Part shown: in pieces, positions 44,536-52,588 of the stretch
Layout: every line of letters starts with the position of its first letter
Position numbering within the stretch: position 1 is the first letter of the stretch
From: an uncultured Prevotellaceae bacterium
GTDB lineage: Bacteria > Bacteroidota > Bacteroidia > Bacteroidales > Bacteroidaceae
Length of the DNA stretch: 64,000 nt
Reading direction: 5' to 3'
Assembly: GCA_902779455.1 (NCBI GenBank)
Contig: CACZBS010000002.1
Coordinates: forward strand, 244,687-308,686
Translations under genes and position numbers: made by a program
The notes under the pieces: generated by a model
What the model was told of the DNA's origin: nothing
The model's input: only the letters and a program-made list of their open reading frames with translations
Database searches by the model: none

Positions 44536-44601
44536 ATAGGCATATCGGCATGGCCATCAAGGAAATTCGGCTGTAACGCATAGCAAGACTTGATCAGATC
44601 T

Positions 44602-44708
44602 AAAGGACCGCTGTGCGAAAGACACAACGGCGCTTCGCCATGCTCAAAGGACCGCTGTGTGCATGACACAGCGGCACTTCTCTGGTGACGAAACGGTCCT
44701 TTTCTTTG
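44602..44708. repeat. Intergenic 22-nt-pitch repeat array 5
   Basis: Five units start at 44602, 44624, 44646, 44668 and 44691 (pitch 22, 22, 22, 23), the longest array seen. Cores are AAAGGACCGCTG, ACAACGGCGCTT, AAAGGACCGCTG, ACAGCGGCACTT and AAACGGTCCTTT. Forward and reverse units alternate. It lies well after the nifJ terminator and about 150 nt before the rpoD promoter. Confidence 0.85.
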
Positions 44709-44883
44709 CCATCCGGATCCGTTTGTAAAGTTTTATGCCATCCCCATTCTACATCGACGAAGCCCATCCGAGCAACGACGCAATCCCGTTTTTGTCCACT
44801 TTGCCCAATTTCAGTAAAAACGCATTATATATTTTTAACATACAAAATTAAATAAAATCCATTGCAATCTCGTTATTTTTTTG

Positions 44884-44891
44884 TAACTTTG
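44884..44891 (+). promoter_or_regulatory. -7 box of rpoD
   Basis: TAACTTTG after a T-run, 72 nt before ATG 44964. A TTGC at about 44863 fits the upstream element. Confidence 0.65.
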
Positions 44892-44963
44892 CAGCGCAAA
44901 TAAGGGATTATATACGTATAAGCCTAATTTTCAGGCGGTTAAATTGTTTTTAAGGAAGTTAAG

Positions 44964-45836
44964 ATGAGACAACTGAAGATTCAAAAGAGTATTACTAATC
45001 GTTCAAGTGAGGCTCTCGACAAGTATTTGGTCGAGATAGGTCGTGCGCCGCTTATCAGCATCGATGAGGAGATCGAGCTGGCACAGCAGATACGCAAAGG
45101 AGGCCCGGCTGGTGAGCGTGCGAAGGACAAGTTGGTGACAGCCAACCTGCGCTTTGTCGTGTCCGTGGCCAAGCAGTATCAGCATCAGGGTCTGACGCTG
45201 ACCGACCTGATTGACGAAGGTAATATCGGTCTGATCAAGGCAGCTCAGAAGTTCGACGAGACCCGCGGCTTCAAGTTCATCTCGTATGCCGTCTGGTGGA
45301 TTCGCCAGTCGATTCTTCAGGCCATAGCCGAACAGAGCCGCATTGTTCGGCTGCCGCTGAATCAGGTGGGCTCACTCAATAAGATTAGCCATGAGATCAA
45401 CAAGTTCGAGCAGGAGAACCAGCGCCACCCGTCAGTGAGCGAGCTGGCCGAGATGACGGACATGGACGAGGAGAAGATCGGCCAGTCGATGCAGGCCGAC
45501 AGCCACCACGTGTCGATCGACGCTCCGTTCCAGGACGGCGAGGACAACTGCATGCTCGACGTGATGGCCTCAGGCGACGACTCGCGTACGGACCGCCACG
45601 TCGACCACGAATCGATGGCCCAGGAGCTCAACACGGTTCTGAACAAGGTGCTGAAGGAGCGCGAGATCACCATCATCCGCGAATGCTTCGGAATAGGCTG
45701 CCATGAGAAAGGTCTGGAGGAGATTGGCGACCAGCTGGGACTGACCCGCGAGCGTGTCCGCCAGATTCGCGAGAAGAGCATCGCCAAGCTTCGCGACTCG
45801 GGCAACGCCAAGATCCTGATGAAATATCTCGGATAA
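44964..45836 (+). CDS. rpoD: Primary sigma factor RpoD/SigA (Bacteroidetes type)
   Basis: 290 residues, lacking the long N-terminal region 1.1 of proteobacterial sigma-70, as expected for Bacteroidetes. Region 2 contains DLIDEGNIGLIKAAQKFDETRGFKFISYAVWWIRQSILQAIAEQ with the melting tryptophan pair. Region 3 is SLNKISHEINKFEQENQRHPSVSELAEM. Region 4.2 is LEEIGDQLGLTRERVRQIREKSIAKLRDS. It should recognise the TTTG/TAnnTTTG promoters found throughout the window. The last codons and the downstream spacer are partly repeated at 47097-47195. Confidence 0.95.
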   Translation: MRQLKIQKSITNRSSEALDKYLVEIGRAPLISIDEEIELAQQIRKGGPAGERAKDKLVTANLRFVVSVAKQYQHQGLTLTDLIDEGNIGLIKAAQKFDETRGFKFISYAVWWIRQSILQAIAEQSRIVRLPLNQVGSLNKISHEINKFEQENQRHPSVSELAEMTDMDEEKIGQSMQADSHHVSIDAPFQDGEDNCMLDVMASGDDSRTDRHVDHESMAQELNTVLNKVLKEREITIIRECFGIGCHEKGLEEIGDQLGLTRERVRQIREKSIAKLRDSGNAKILMKYLG

Positions 45837-45964
45837 GGAATTGAATAACTTTTAACACAATATTGGAGCCACAGATTTGTTGGTTCCATTTTTTTTGTAA
45901 CTTTGCGTCTATAAAAACGATCGGGCTGATAATCCTTTTGGTGCTAAGCATGACGACGACCGCC
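45815..45964 (+). repeat. Upstream copy of the rpoD-tail / promoter / DUF5686-head duplication
   Basis: The end of rpoD (GATCCTGATGAAATATCTCGG), the T-rich spacer with TAACTTTG (45898-45905), and a 51-nt block (45914-45964) identical to codons 2-18 of the DUF5686 gene (47373-47423). The spacer is about 85 percent identical to 47122-47195. Confidence 0.85.
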
Positions 45965-46033
45965 ACCGTGAAGAACACCATCTGCGGCGACTTCAACCTG
46001 GGCACCGACGAGGAGATCAGAGCGTTGCTCTGA
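45911..46033 (+). pseudogene. Truncated head of the DUF5686 gene, start codon lost
   Basis: The frame reads (ATA)KTIGLIILLVLSMTTTA, identical to the DUF5686 signal peptide, but the ATG is ATA. After 18 codons it joins unrelated sequence (TVKNTICGDFNLGTDEEIRALL) and stops at TGA 46031-46033. The joined tail may be the end of a small DNA-binding (HU-like) gene of the inserted cassette; that part is a guess. Confidence 0.65.
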
Positions 46034-46089
46034 GCGGGGGGTGGGGCGACATCTGTCCGCCGTCGGGTCAGTCCTACAACGGAAAAGAC

Positions 46090-46120
46090 AAAATGTTTAA
46101 ATGTTTAATTGTTTAATATT
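46090..46120. repeat. 31-nt inverted repeat, left arm
   Basis: 31 nt (AAAATGTTTAAATG...TTAATATT) identical to the reverse complement of 46906-46936. Similarity continues outward through a CGCG...GCAATAAACACAG block (46121-46143), which is repeated again at 46174-46195. The arms bracket the smalltalk cassette genes. Confidence 0.85.
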
Positions 46121-46274
46121 TCGCGCTTCTGCAATAAACACAGGGGTTTTGAGAGATTTCTAAATGTTGTGTCTCGCGCTCTCCGCAATAAACACTGCGT
46201 AAACGAAAGATTCGCCCCGCTATCACAGCGGAACGAATCCGAGAAACAAAGTCAAACAATATGCAAAAAAACAT

Positions 46275-46385
46275 TCATCCGAGGGCGTTTACACAGGCCG
46301 TGATGCCCAGCGCCGTCGCGATGCCCGAGAGGATATAGAGCAGCGCATTGACGACGAACTTCCAAAAAGCCTTATTCTTCCACAT
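46275..46385 (-). CDS. Smalltalk-type small membrane protein
   Basis: A 36-residue protein, MWKNKAFWKFVVNALLYILS at the N-terminus and GIATALGITACVNALG at the end: a basic, Trp-containing head, one hydrophobic helix, and the ATALGITAC ending that marks the 'smalltalk' family of Bacteroidales. These genes normally lie between a DNA-binding protein gene and a lysozyme- or amidase-type gene in small recurring cassettes; their role is unknown, with a holin-like function as one idea. Here the downstream wall-hydrolase gene is missing and the inverted repeat follows. Confidence 0.7.
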   Translation of the reverse strand: MWKNKAFWKFVVNALLYILSGIATALGITACVNALG

Positions 46386-46407
46386 AGCAGTAAGACGTGA
46401 CAGAAAT

Positions 46408-46620
46408 CTAGCAAATCTTTTCAAATCTTCCAAAGCAGATTTGTTTGATTTGTTCAGATTTGAAGGATTTCTCGCCGTAGGCGACTAAATCAAGGTCTTT
46501 TGCCATTTCAACGAGGTTCTGCATGTAAACTGCAGGCGGCTCGTTGTTGATGTGCTTCGCATTCGTTGCACATAGCTCGCCCAGCGTGAAGTGTTCAGTT
46601 AAATACCTGTCTTTGTTCAT
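46408..46620 (-). CDS. Small cassette protein, M15-peptidase-head-like or DUF4248-like
   Basis: 70 residues. The first 40 (YLTEHFTLGELCATNAKHIN, then NEPPAVYMQNLVEMAKDL) resemble the start of phage-type M15 peptidases (HFTLxEL...NxPP...NL), but the catalytic part is absent and the end (SFKSEQIKQICFGRFEKIC) differs. Length and position in the cassette also fit a DUF4248-type protein. It overlaps the upstream gene by 4 nt, so it was part of an operon. Whether it is intact or a remnant is unclear. Confidence 0.4.
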   Translation of the reverse strand: MNKDRYLTEHFTLGELCATNAKHINNEPPAVYMQNLVEMAKDLDLVAYGEKSFKSEQIKQICFGRFEKIC

Positions 46621-46925
46621 AGTGTGAGCTGTTTCTTGATTTTCTTGTACTTACGGTCTTGAGGCGCGGCGACGATGCCGTCCGCGACCCATCGCCTGCA
46701 CGCATTACCCGCGGATGTAATATTTTTCAGCCCCAACACCTGCATGACGTCCTCCGATGTAAACTCCATCGGCAGCTGGTTGTAGGCTTCGCGCACTTTC
46801 GTCGATCGGCGCCGTGGCTCGAAGTCCTGCGCCTGAGCGTCGAGGGCCTGCATGACCATCTCACTGAAATCTCGCGCTTCCGCTGTGTTTATTGCGGAAA
46901 ACGCGAATATTAAACAATTAAACAT
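46617..46925 (-). CDS. Small winged-helix-like cassette protein, probably truncated
   Basis: 102 residues as an open frame, but its first 20 or so codons lie within the right arm of the inverted repeat, so the real start may be the ATG at 46859 (MVMQALDAQAQDFEPRRRS). The C-terminal part (EFTSEDVMQVLGLKNITSAGNACRRWVADGIVAAPQDRKYKKIKKQ) looks like a winged-helix DNA-binding segment. Similar segments end the primase/VirE-type proteins that open Bacteroidales smalltalk cassettes, so this may be the 3' end of such a gene. Confidence 0.4.
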   Translation of the reverse strand: MFNCLIFAFSAINTAEARDFSEMVMQALDAQAQDFEPRRRSTKVREAYNQLPMEFTSEDVMQVLGLKNITSAGNACRRWVADGIVAAPQDRKYKKIKKQLTL

Positions 46926-46936
46926 TTAAACATTTT
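46906..46936. repeat. 31-nt inverted repeat, right arm
   Basis: Reverse complement of 46090-46120. Its first 26 nt in that orientation also occur directly at 47027-47052, so 46911-46936 and 47027-47052 form a second inverted pair around the palindrome at 46954-46999. Confidence 0.85.
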
Positions 46937-46953
46937 AATTTTGCAAACCAAAA

Positions 46954-46999
46954 TAAGACTATTATATTATAATGTATACATTATAATATAATAGTCTTA
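46954..46999. repeat. 46-bp perfect AT-rich palindrome
   Basis: Each 23-nt half is the exact reverse complement of the other (TAAGACTATTATATTATAAT + GTA, then its mirror), with no loop, centred at 46976/46977. It is nearly centred between the inverted 26-nt repeats 46911-46936 and 47027-47052. It may be an operator, a recombination or replication site, or a cruciform. Confidence 0.9.
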
Positions 47000-47026
47000 A
47001 ATATTTTTCTGATTTTACTATCATTG

Positions 47027-47052
47027 AAAATGTTTAAATGTTTAATTGTTTA
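47027..47052. repeat. Third copy of the AAAATGTTTAAATG repeat
   Basis: 26 nt identical to the start of 46090-46120 and in the same orientation. It is followed by a promoter-like TTGTATCTTTG (-7 box TATCTTTG at about 47060-47067) pointing to the DUF5686 gene. Confidence 0.8.
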
Positions 47053-47096
47053 TTTGTTGTATCTTTGCCACAGCATTGGTGAGCATCGATGAGGAG

Positions 47097-47195
47097 AGAT
47101 CCTGATGGAATATCTCGGATAGAGGGATTGAATAACATTTTACATAATATTAGAGCCGCAGGTTTGTCGGTTCCATTTTTTTTTTTGTAACTTTG
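47097..47195 (+). repeat. Downstream copy of the rpoD-tail/spacer duplication
   Basis: GATCCTGATGGAATATCTCGG then TAG repeats the last codons of rpoD (one codon changed, AAA to GAA) without the rest of the gene. The spacer with GGTTCCAT, the T-run and TAACTTTG (47188-47195) follows, as after rpoD itself. Confidence 0.85.
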
Positions 47196-47362
47196 CCGTC
47201 AAAGATGGCGAAATTACTCCGTCTCGGCAAAAACAAGAATAAAATTCTTTTGTTTTGCTCTCGACTTTTTGTAACTTTGCCTTCTGCGATGGCGAAATTA
47301 CTCCGTCTCGGCAAAAAAAAGAATAAATTCTTTTGTTTTGCTCTCGACTTTTTGTAACTTTG
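47188..47362 (+). promoter_or_regulatory. Three tandem promoters made by an 83/84-bp repeat
   Basis: TAACTTTG boxes at 47188-47195, 47272-47279 and 47355-47362 lie in tandem units of 84 nt (47188-47271) and 83 nt (47272-47354) that are over 90 percent identical. The third box ends 7 nt before the DUF5686 ATG. Each unit also holds an ATG opening MAKLLRLGK, so short upstream peptides could be made. Confidence 0.75.
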
Positions 47363-47369
47363 TCCCCCG

Positions 47370-49421
47370 ATGAAAACGATCGGGCTGATAATCCTTTTGG
47401 TGCTAAGCATGACGACGACCGCCGTGGCGGCCGGAAGGATGGACACGCTCGTCATGCAGCGCATCTTCAGCTATCAGAAGCGCATGGCGGCCGACGGCGT
47501 CGAGGGATTCCAGTCGAATGTTTACATCAAGCATCTCTATGAGACTCAGAAGCGCAACGCCACGCTGTGGGCCATCCCCTCGATGTATGCCATCGCCAAG
47601 GGACAGCGCCAGTTTGTCAGCGAACAATACAGCCGCTTCACCTTCCGCAACGTCGACGACTACGAGAACCGCCGCCAGGTCTACTACACCACCATTCCCC
47701 GCCATCGACGCACGATGCCCGTGCTACTGGAATTCCTGACGCCTAACCTCTACGACGCCACCATCTACGGCGACCATATCCTCTCGCCCTTCAACCGCAG
47801 CAACCGCACGTTCTATCGCTATCGTGTCAGCGACCTCTCAGGCGGACTGGCGCGCGTCTACTTCCGTCCACGATTCGTACGCAATACGCAGTTGGTGGCC
47901 GGACAGGCGCTTGTGGAGATTTCGACTGGGAGGATTATTCAGGTAGAGCTGAACGGCGAGTTCGACATGATCCGCTTTCAGTCACGATCGATGCAGGGCT
48001 TTCGCGGCGCCCGCTCGCTGCTGCCCAGGCTGAACGAGACGGACATTGAGTTCAAGTTTCTTGGCAATCACATCACGTCGCACTTCGAAGCCGTCTTCGA
48101 CTGCCCCATCACCCTGCCCGACACGCTCAGCGTCAAGGGCAACCGCCAGCTGATCGACTCCGTGCGCCCCATCAGCCTCTCCAGCCGTGAACAGGCCATC
48201 TATGACTACTACGACTCCATTCATCGCCCACAGCCCGTCGACTCGGCCGCCTTGCTACAGGCCCTCAATGACACGACGCCTCCCCCACCCCGTCGCCACG
48301 ACTACCTGAAGGAGATCGGATGGGACCTCATTGGCGAGAACCTCATCCGAAGCCTGCGCGCACAATCGGAGAACGGCTATGTGAAGCTGTCGCCCATCAT
48401 CAACCCCCAATACCTGAGCTACAGCCATCGCAAGGGATTCTCTTACAAGCTGAAACTGGGTGCGCAATACAACTTCAGCGAGAGGACAAGCCTCAGATTC
48501 AACCCCACGGTCGGCTACAACTTCAAGATCCGCAAGTTCTACTTCAACGCCCCAATCCGCCTCACCTTCGACCCAGAGCACGACGGACATGCCGACATCG
48601 TATGGGGTAACGGCAACCGCATCGGAAACTCCACAGTCGTCGACGAGATCATAGCCGAGCAGGGAGGCAGCGACGAAGGGCTCGACGGCAAGGACCTCGA
48701 CCTGTTCGACGACCTCCACCTCCGCGTGACGGGCAACTATCGTCCGCTTTCTTGGCTGAGCCTGGAGACGGGTCTCGTCTTCCACAGGCGCCAGTCAGCC
48801 AACAAGGCCGCCATGATCCAGTACGGAAAGCCGACGGAGTATCGCTCACTCGCCCCCATGCTCTCAGTGAAGATCCGTCCATGGGCGAGGGCGCCCTTGT
48901 TCAGCATCGACTACGAGCGAGGCCTCAGGGGCAGGAATATCGACCTCGCCTATGAGCGATGGGAGGCTGACGCATCGTTGAAGTATCGCATGACGCGCAT
49001 GCAGACGCTCAACCTGCGGGTCGGCGGTGGCATCTACACCCGCAAGGACAAGAACTACTTCATGGACTTCTCGAACTTCCGCGACGAGAACCTGCCTGAG
49101 GGGTGGGACGACGACTGGTCGGGCAACTTCCAGCTGCTGTCGTCGCGACTCTACAACTCCTCGAAATACTATCTGCGCGGCAACGTCAGCTATGAGTCGC
49201 CCCTGCTGCTCTTCTCGCTCGTCCCCGTCGTGGGCCGCTACGTGGAGCGCGAGCGGGCCTACGTCAGCGCACTCAGCATCGCCCACACTCGCCTCTATAC
49301 GGAATGGGGCTACGGCTTCACCTGCCGCTATTTCTCGATGGGATTCTTCGCCAGTTTCTTCAATCTGAAGTATGAGGAGGTGGGCGCCAAGTTCACTTTC
49401 GAGCTGTTCCGTCGCTGGTGA
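47370..49421 (+). CDS. DUF5686 family outer-membrane protein
   Basis: 683 residues. Signal peptide MKTIGLIILLVLSMTTTAVA, a soluble N-terminal third, then barrel-type strands ending with FFNLKYEEVGAKFTFELFRRW. The segment KNYFMDFSNFRDENLPEGWDDDW and the YYLRGNVSYESP strand are characteristic of DUF5686 proteins. Unlike many relatives it lacks the N-terminal carboxypeptidase-regulatory domain. Function is unknown; relatives are predicted outer-membrane barrels. The first 18 codons are duplicated upstream at 45914-45964. Its stop TGA (49419-49421) is close to the start of the AddA-like gene. Confidence 0.8.
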   Translation: MKTIGLIILLVLSMTTTAVAAGRMDTLVMQRIFSYQKRMAADGVEGFQSNVYIKHLYETQKRNATLWAIPSMYAIAKGQRQFVSEQYSRFTFRNVDDYENRRQVYYTTIPRHRRTMPVLLEFLTPNLYDATIYGDHILSPFNRSNRTFYRYRVSDLSGGLARVYFRPRFVRNTQLVAGQALVEISTGRIIQVELNGEFDMIRFQSRSMQGFRGARSLLPRLNETDIEFKFLGNHITSHFEAVFDCPITLPDTLSVKGNRQLIDSVRPISLSSREQAIYDYYDSIHRPQPVDSAALLQALNDTTPPPPRRHDYLKEIGWDLIGENLIRSLRAQSENGYVKLSPIINPQYLSYSHRKGFSYKLKLGAQYNFSERTSLRFNPTVGYNFKIRKFYFNAPIRLTFDPEHDGHADIVWGNGNRIGNSTVVDEIIAEQGGSDEGLDGKDLDLFDDLHLRVTGNYRPLSWLSLETGLVFHRRQSANKAAMIQYGKPTEYRSLAPMLSVKIRPWARAPLFSIDYERGLRGRNIDLAYERWEADASLKYRMTRMQTLNLRVGGGIYTRKDKNYFMDFSNFRDENLPEGWDDDWSGNFQLLSSRLYNSSKYYLRGNVSYESPLLLFSLVPVVGRYVERERAYVSALSIAHTRLYTEWGYGFTCRYFSMGFFASFFNLKYEEVGAKFTFELFRRW

Positions 49422-49453
49422 ACGATGACATCATAACAATGAAGCGTGAAATT

Positions 49454-52400
49454 ATGAATAAAGAATTGATTGTCTATAAAGCCAGTGCAGGAAGCGGCAA
49501 GACCTTCACCCTGGCTACTGAATATATCAAACTGCTTGTGGAGGATCCGCAGAGCTACAGACAGACGCTGGCCGTCACCTTCACCAACAAAGCGACTGAA
49601 GAGATGAAGATGCGCATTCTCAGCCAGCTGTATGGCATCTGCAAGCAGCTGCCCGAGTCGGGCGGCTATGCACGGAAAGTGGAGAGCGAGCTCGGAGCCA
49701 CACCTGAGTTCGTCAGCGAACGGGCTGGCCAAGCGCTGCATAACCTACTCCACAACTACAGCTACTTCCGAGTTGAGACCATCGACTCGTTCTTCCAGAG
49801 CGTGCTCCGCAATCTGGCCCGCGAACTGGAGTTGACTGCCAACCTTCGCGTGGGGCTCAACGACTCACAGGTCGAGGAGCTGGCCGTCGATCAGCTCATC
49901 GACGACTTGACGCCCACCGACCCCGTCCTGCAATGGCTCATGCGCTATATCATGGACGCCATCGGCGACGACCGTTCATGGAATGTCATCAGTCAGATCA
50001 AGCGCTTCGGCCAGACCATCTTCCGCGACTTCTACAAGCAAGAGCGTCATGAACTGGAGCGCGTTTTCAGCGACCCAGGATTCTTTGAGCGCTACACTAA
50101 AGAATTAAAAAAGGTACGCGCGCAAGCCGCAGAGCGCATGAAGGGGATAGCCGATCCGTTCTTCTCAGAGCTCGAAGACGCAGGATTTATGATTGAGGAC
50201 CTTTCCTACGGACGTGCGGGCGTGGCCAGCCTCTTCCTGAAGATGCGCGACGGCAAGTTCGACGAGAGCATCGTCGGAAAGCGTGTACTTGAGTGCGTCG
50301 GACAGCCTGAACGATGGTACAAGAAGACGTTCCCCCGCCGTGTTGAGCTTCACGAGTTGGCCGCAGGCGTCCTGGACGACATCCTGCGCACAGCCCTTGA
50401 CGAGCGTCCCCGCCAATGGCAACTCTATCAGAGTGCCGAACTCTCGCTGCGTCACCTTTCAAAAGTACGTCTGCTGGGCAGTATCGAGCATCGCGTACGC
50501 CAATTGAACGACGACGCCAACCGCTTCCTCCTCAGCGACACGCAGCAGCTTCTCCACGAACTCATCGAAGGCTCCGACTCGCCCTTTATCTTCGAGAAGA
50601 TCGGCACACAGCTGGAGCATATCATGATTGATGAATTCCAGGACACGTCGACCGTACAATGGCAGAACTTCAAGGTGCTCCTTGAAGAGACCATGAGCCA
50701 CGAGAACACAGAAAACCTCATCGTTGGCGACGTCAAGCAGAGCATCTACCGCTGGCGATCAGGCGACTGGCGACTGCTGGCCGGCATCAAGCAGCAGTTT
50801 GCCAATGCCGACAGTCAGATTGATGTACGAACGCTGGCAGTCAACTATCGTTCAGCTCGCCGCGTGGTGGAGTTCAATAACGTGTTCTTCAGACTTGCAG
50901 CCGATGCTGAAGACGTCACGGCCTACGACGACGTGGAACAGGAACTGCCAAAGGACAAGCCCGACGAGGGACTTGTCTGCGTCGCCCTCCTGCCCTCATC
51001 AGGCGACTATCAGGAGGCCACCCTCCGCAGAATGGCCGAAGACATCAGCCGTCTGACAGAACAGGGCACTCCAGCCACCGACATCGCCATTTTGCTTCGA
51101 TATAATGCCAACATCCCCGTCGTAGCCAATTACCTCTCGGAGGTCATGCCCCATGTGCCAGTGGTCAGCGACGAGGCGTTTAGGCTCGATGCATCGTCCG
51201 CCGTGATGACAATCGTTCAGGCGCTCCGCTATCTGACCCACCCCGATGACGTCATCGCCCGCGCCTACCTCAGCAAGATGCTCACAGGACAGCTCGACTC
51301 CGACATGCCAGAGGACTTCACCCCCGACCTGCTGCGCCTGCCACTCTATGAACTCACAGAGCGGTTGTCGCTGTTGTTCCGTCTTGACCGTATGGAGGGT
51401 CAGAGCGCCTATCTTTGCGCCTTCTATGACCAAATTGCCACCTTTGTAAACGACGTCACTACAGACGTCAGCGCCTTCCTCCACGAATGGGACGAGACCA
51501 TCTGTTCCAAAACCATCCAAAGTCCTGAGCTTAACGGCATTCGCATCGTCTCAATCCATAAGTCTAAGGGTCTGGAGTTCCCCCACGTCTTCATCCCGTT
51601 CTGCGACTGGCGTATGGAGCACGCTGACATCCTCTGGTGCAAGCCGAAGGAGGCACCGTTCAACCAGCTGCCTGTCGTGCCCGTCGACTATTCACAGAAA
51701 GGCATGGCTGGCACCATCTACCAAGCCGACTACGACGAGGAGCACCTGCAGACGACGGTCGACAACCTGAACCTCCTCTACGTGGCCTTCACCAGGGCGT
51801 CACGCTCGCTGCATGTCTATGGAAAACGAGGGGGCAAGTCGACGCGCTCGGCCATTATCGAGACGGTCATTCCGCAGGTCGCCGATGAACTGAATGCCGT
51901 CGTCACTGGCGATGCTGATGCCGAAGCCACGCTCGAGCTTACTTATGGTGCCGACGCCAATCCCAATCATCACCAGGAGAAGCCAAAGGCATCTATTTCC
52001 GACAACCCGTTCCTCACGCCGTCCTCGCCACGCAAGGTGCCCATTCTCTCGTTTAGTCAGAAAGTAGAGTTCAAACAAAGTAACAAGAGTCGCGACTTCG
52101 CCAGTCCCGATGCCGACGACGAAGAGGCTCGCCAGAAGAACTACATCCAGCTGGGCAGCGTCCTCCATGAAGTATTCTCTTCCATCGCCACCACTGACGA
52201 CATCGAGCAGGCCCTGCGCCGGCTTGAACTGGAAGGCATCATCTACGACGCCGACATCACTCGTCCGCGCATTGAGGACATGATTCGCAAGCGTCTCTCG
52301 GATGATCGTGTGGCAGAATGGTTCAGCCCTCACTGGCAATTGTATAACGAGTGCACCATTCTCAACGTCGACCCGTCGTCAGGTCGTGTCTACGAGCGTC

Positions 52401-52588
52401 GGCCTGACCGCGTGATGACTGACGGCCAAAAGACCATTGTGGTCGACTTCAAGTTCGGACGTGAACGTGAAGAGTATCATACCCAAGTGCGTGAATACAT
52501 GAAACTGCTGAATGACATGTCCTTCCCACAAGTGAAAGGCTATCTATGGTTCGTCTACTCTAACCAAATCATCGAAGTGAAAGAATGA
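49454..52588 (+). CDS. AddA/RecB-like UvrD-family helicase-nuclease
   Basis: 1044 residues from ATG 49454 (MNKELIVYKASAGSGKTFTL); the in-frame ATG at 49439 and GTG at 49418 are alternatives. Superfamily 1 helicase motifs: Walker A ASAGSGKT (10-17), TFTNKATEEMKMRIL (Ia), IMIDEFQDTS (II), VGDVKQSIYRWRSGD (III), HKSKGLEFPHVF (V) and LLYVAFTRASRSLHVYG (VI). The C-terminal RecB-type nuclease has RPDRV and VVDFKFGREREEYHTQVREY (Asp-Xaa-Lys). With the next gene it forms an AddAB-type end-resection enzyme for recombination repair. The stop overlaps the next start (ATGA). Confidence 0.9.
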   Translation: MNKELIVYKASAGSGKTFTLATEYIKLLVEDPQSYRQTLAVTFTNKATEEMKMRILSQLYGICKQLPESGGYARKVESELGATPEFVSERAGQALHNLLHNYSYFRVETIDSFFQSVLRNLARELELTANLRVGLNDSQVEELAVDQLIDDLTPTDPVLQWLMRYIMDAIGDDRSWNVISQIKRFGQTIFRDFYKQERHELERVFSDPGFFERYTKELKKVRAQAAERMKGIADPFFSELEDAGFMIEDLSYGRAGVASLFLKMRDGKFDESIVGKRVLECVGQPERWYKKTFPRRVELHELAAGVLDDILRTALDERPRQWQLYQSAELSLRHLSKVRLLGSIEHRVRQLNDDANRFLLSDTQQLLHELIEGSDSPFIFEKIGTQLEHIMIDEFQDTSTVQWQNFKVLLEETMSHENTENLIVGDVKQSIYRWRSGDWRLLAGIKQQFANADSQIDVRTLAVNYRSARRVVEFNNVFFRLAADAEDVTAYDDVEQELPKDKPDEGLVCVALLPSSGDYQEATLRRMAEDISRLTEQGTPATDIAILLRYNANIPVVANYLSEVMPHVPVVSDEAFRLDASSAVMTIVQALRYLTHPDDVIARAYLSKMLTGQLDSDMPEDFTPDLLRLPLYELTERLSLLFRLDRMEGQSAYLCAFYDQIATFVNDVTTDVSAFLHEWDETICSKTIQSPELNGIRIVSIHKSKGLEFPHVFIPFCDWRMEHADILWCKPKEAPFNQLPVVPVDYSQKGMAGTIYQADYDEEHLQTTVDNLNLLYVAFTRASRSLHVYGKRGGKSTRSAIIETVIPQVADELNAVVTGDADAEATLELTYGADANPNHHQEKPKASISDNPFLTPSSPRKVPILSFSQKVEFKQSNKSRDFASPDADDEEARQKNYIQLGSVLHEVFSSIATTDDIEQALRRLELEGIIYDADITRPRIEDMIRKRLSDDRVAEWFSPHWQLYNECTILNVDPSSGRVYERRPDRVMTDGQKTIVVDFKFGREREEYHTQVREYMKLLNDMSFPQVKGYLWFVYSNQIIEVKE

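Noticed and set aside
47150-47464. Minus-strand frame with repeated PRRSNFAI segments
   Set aside because: The protein repeat is only the reverse reading of the tandem promoter units; no start or homology supports it.
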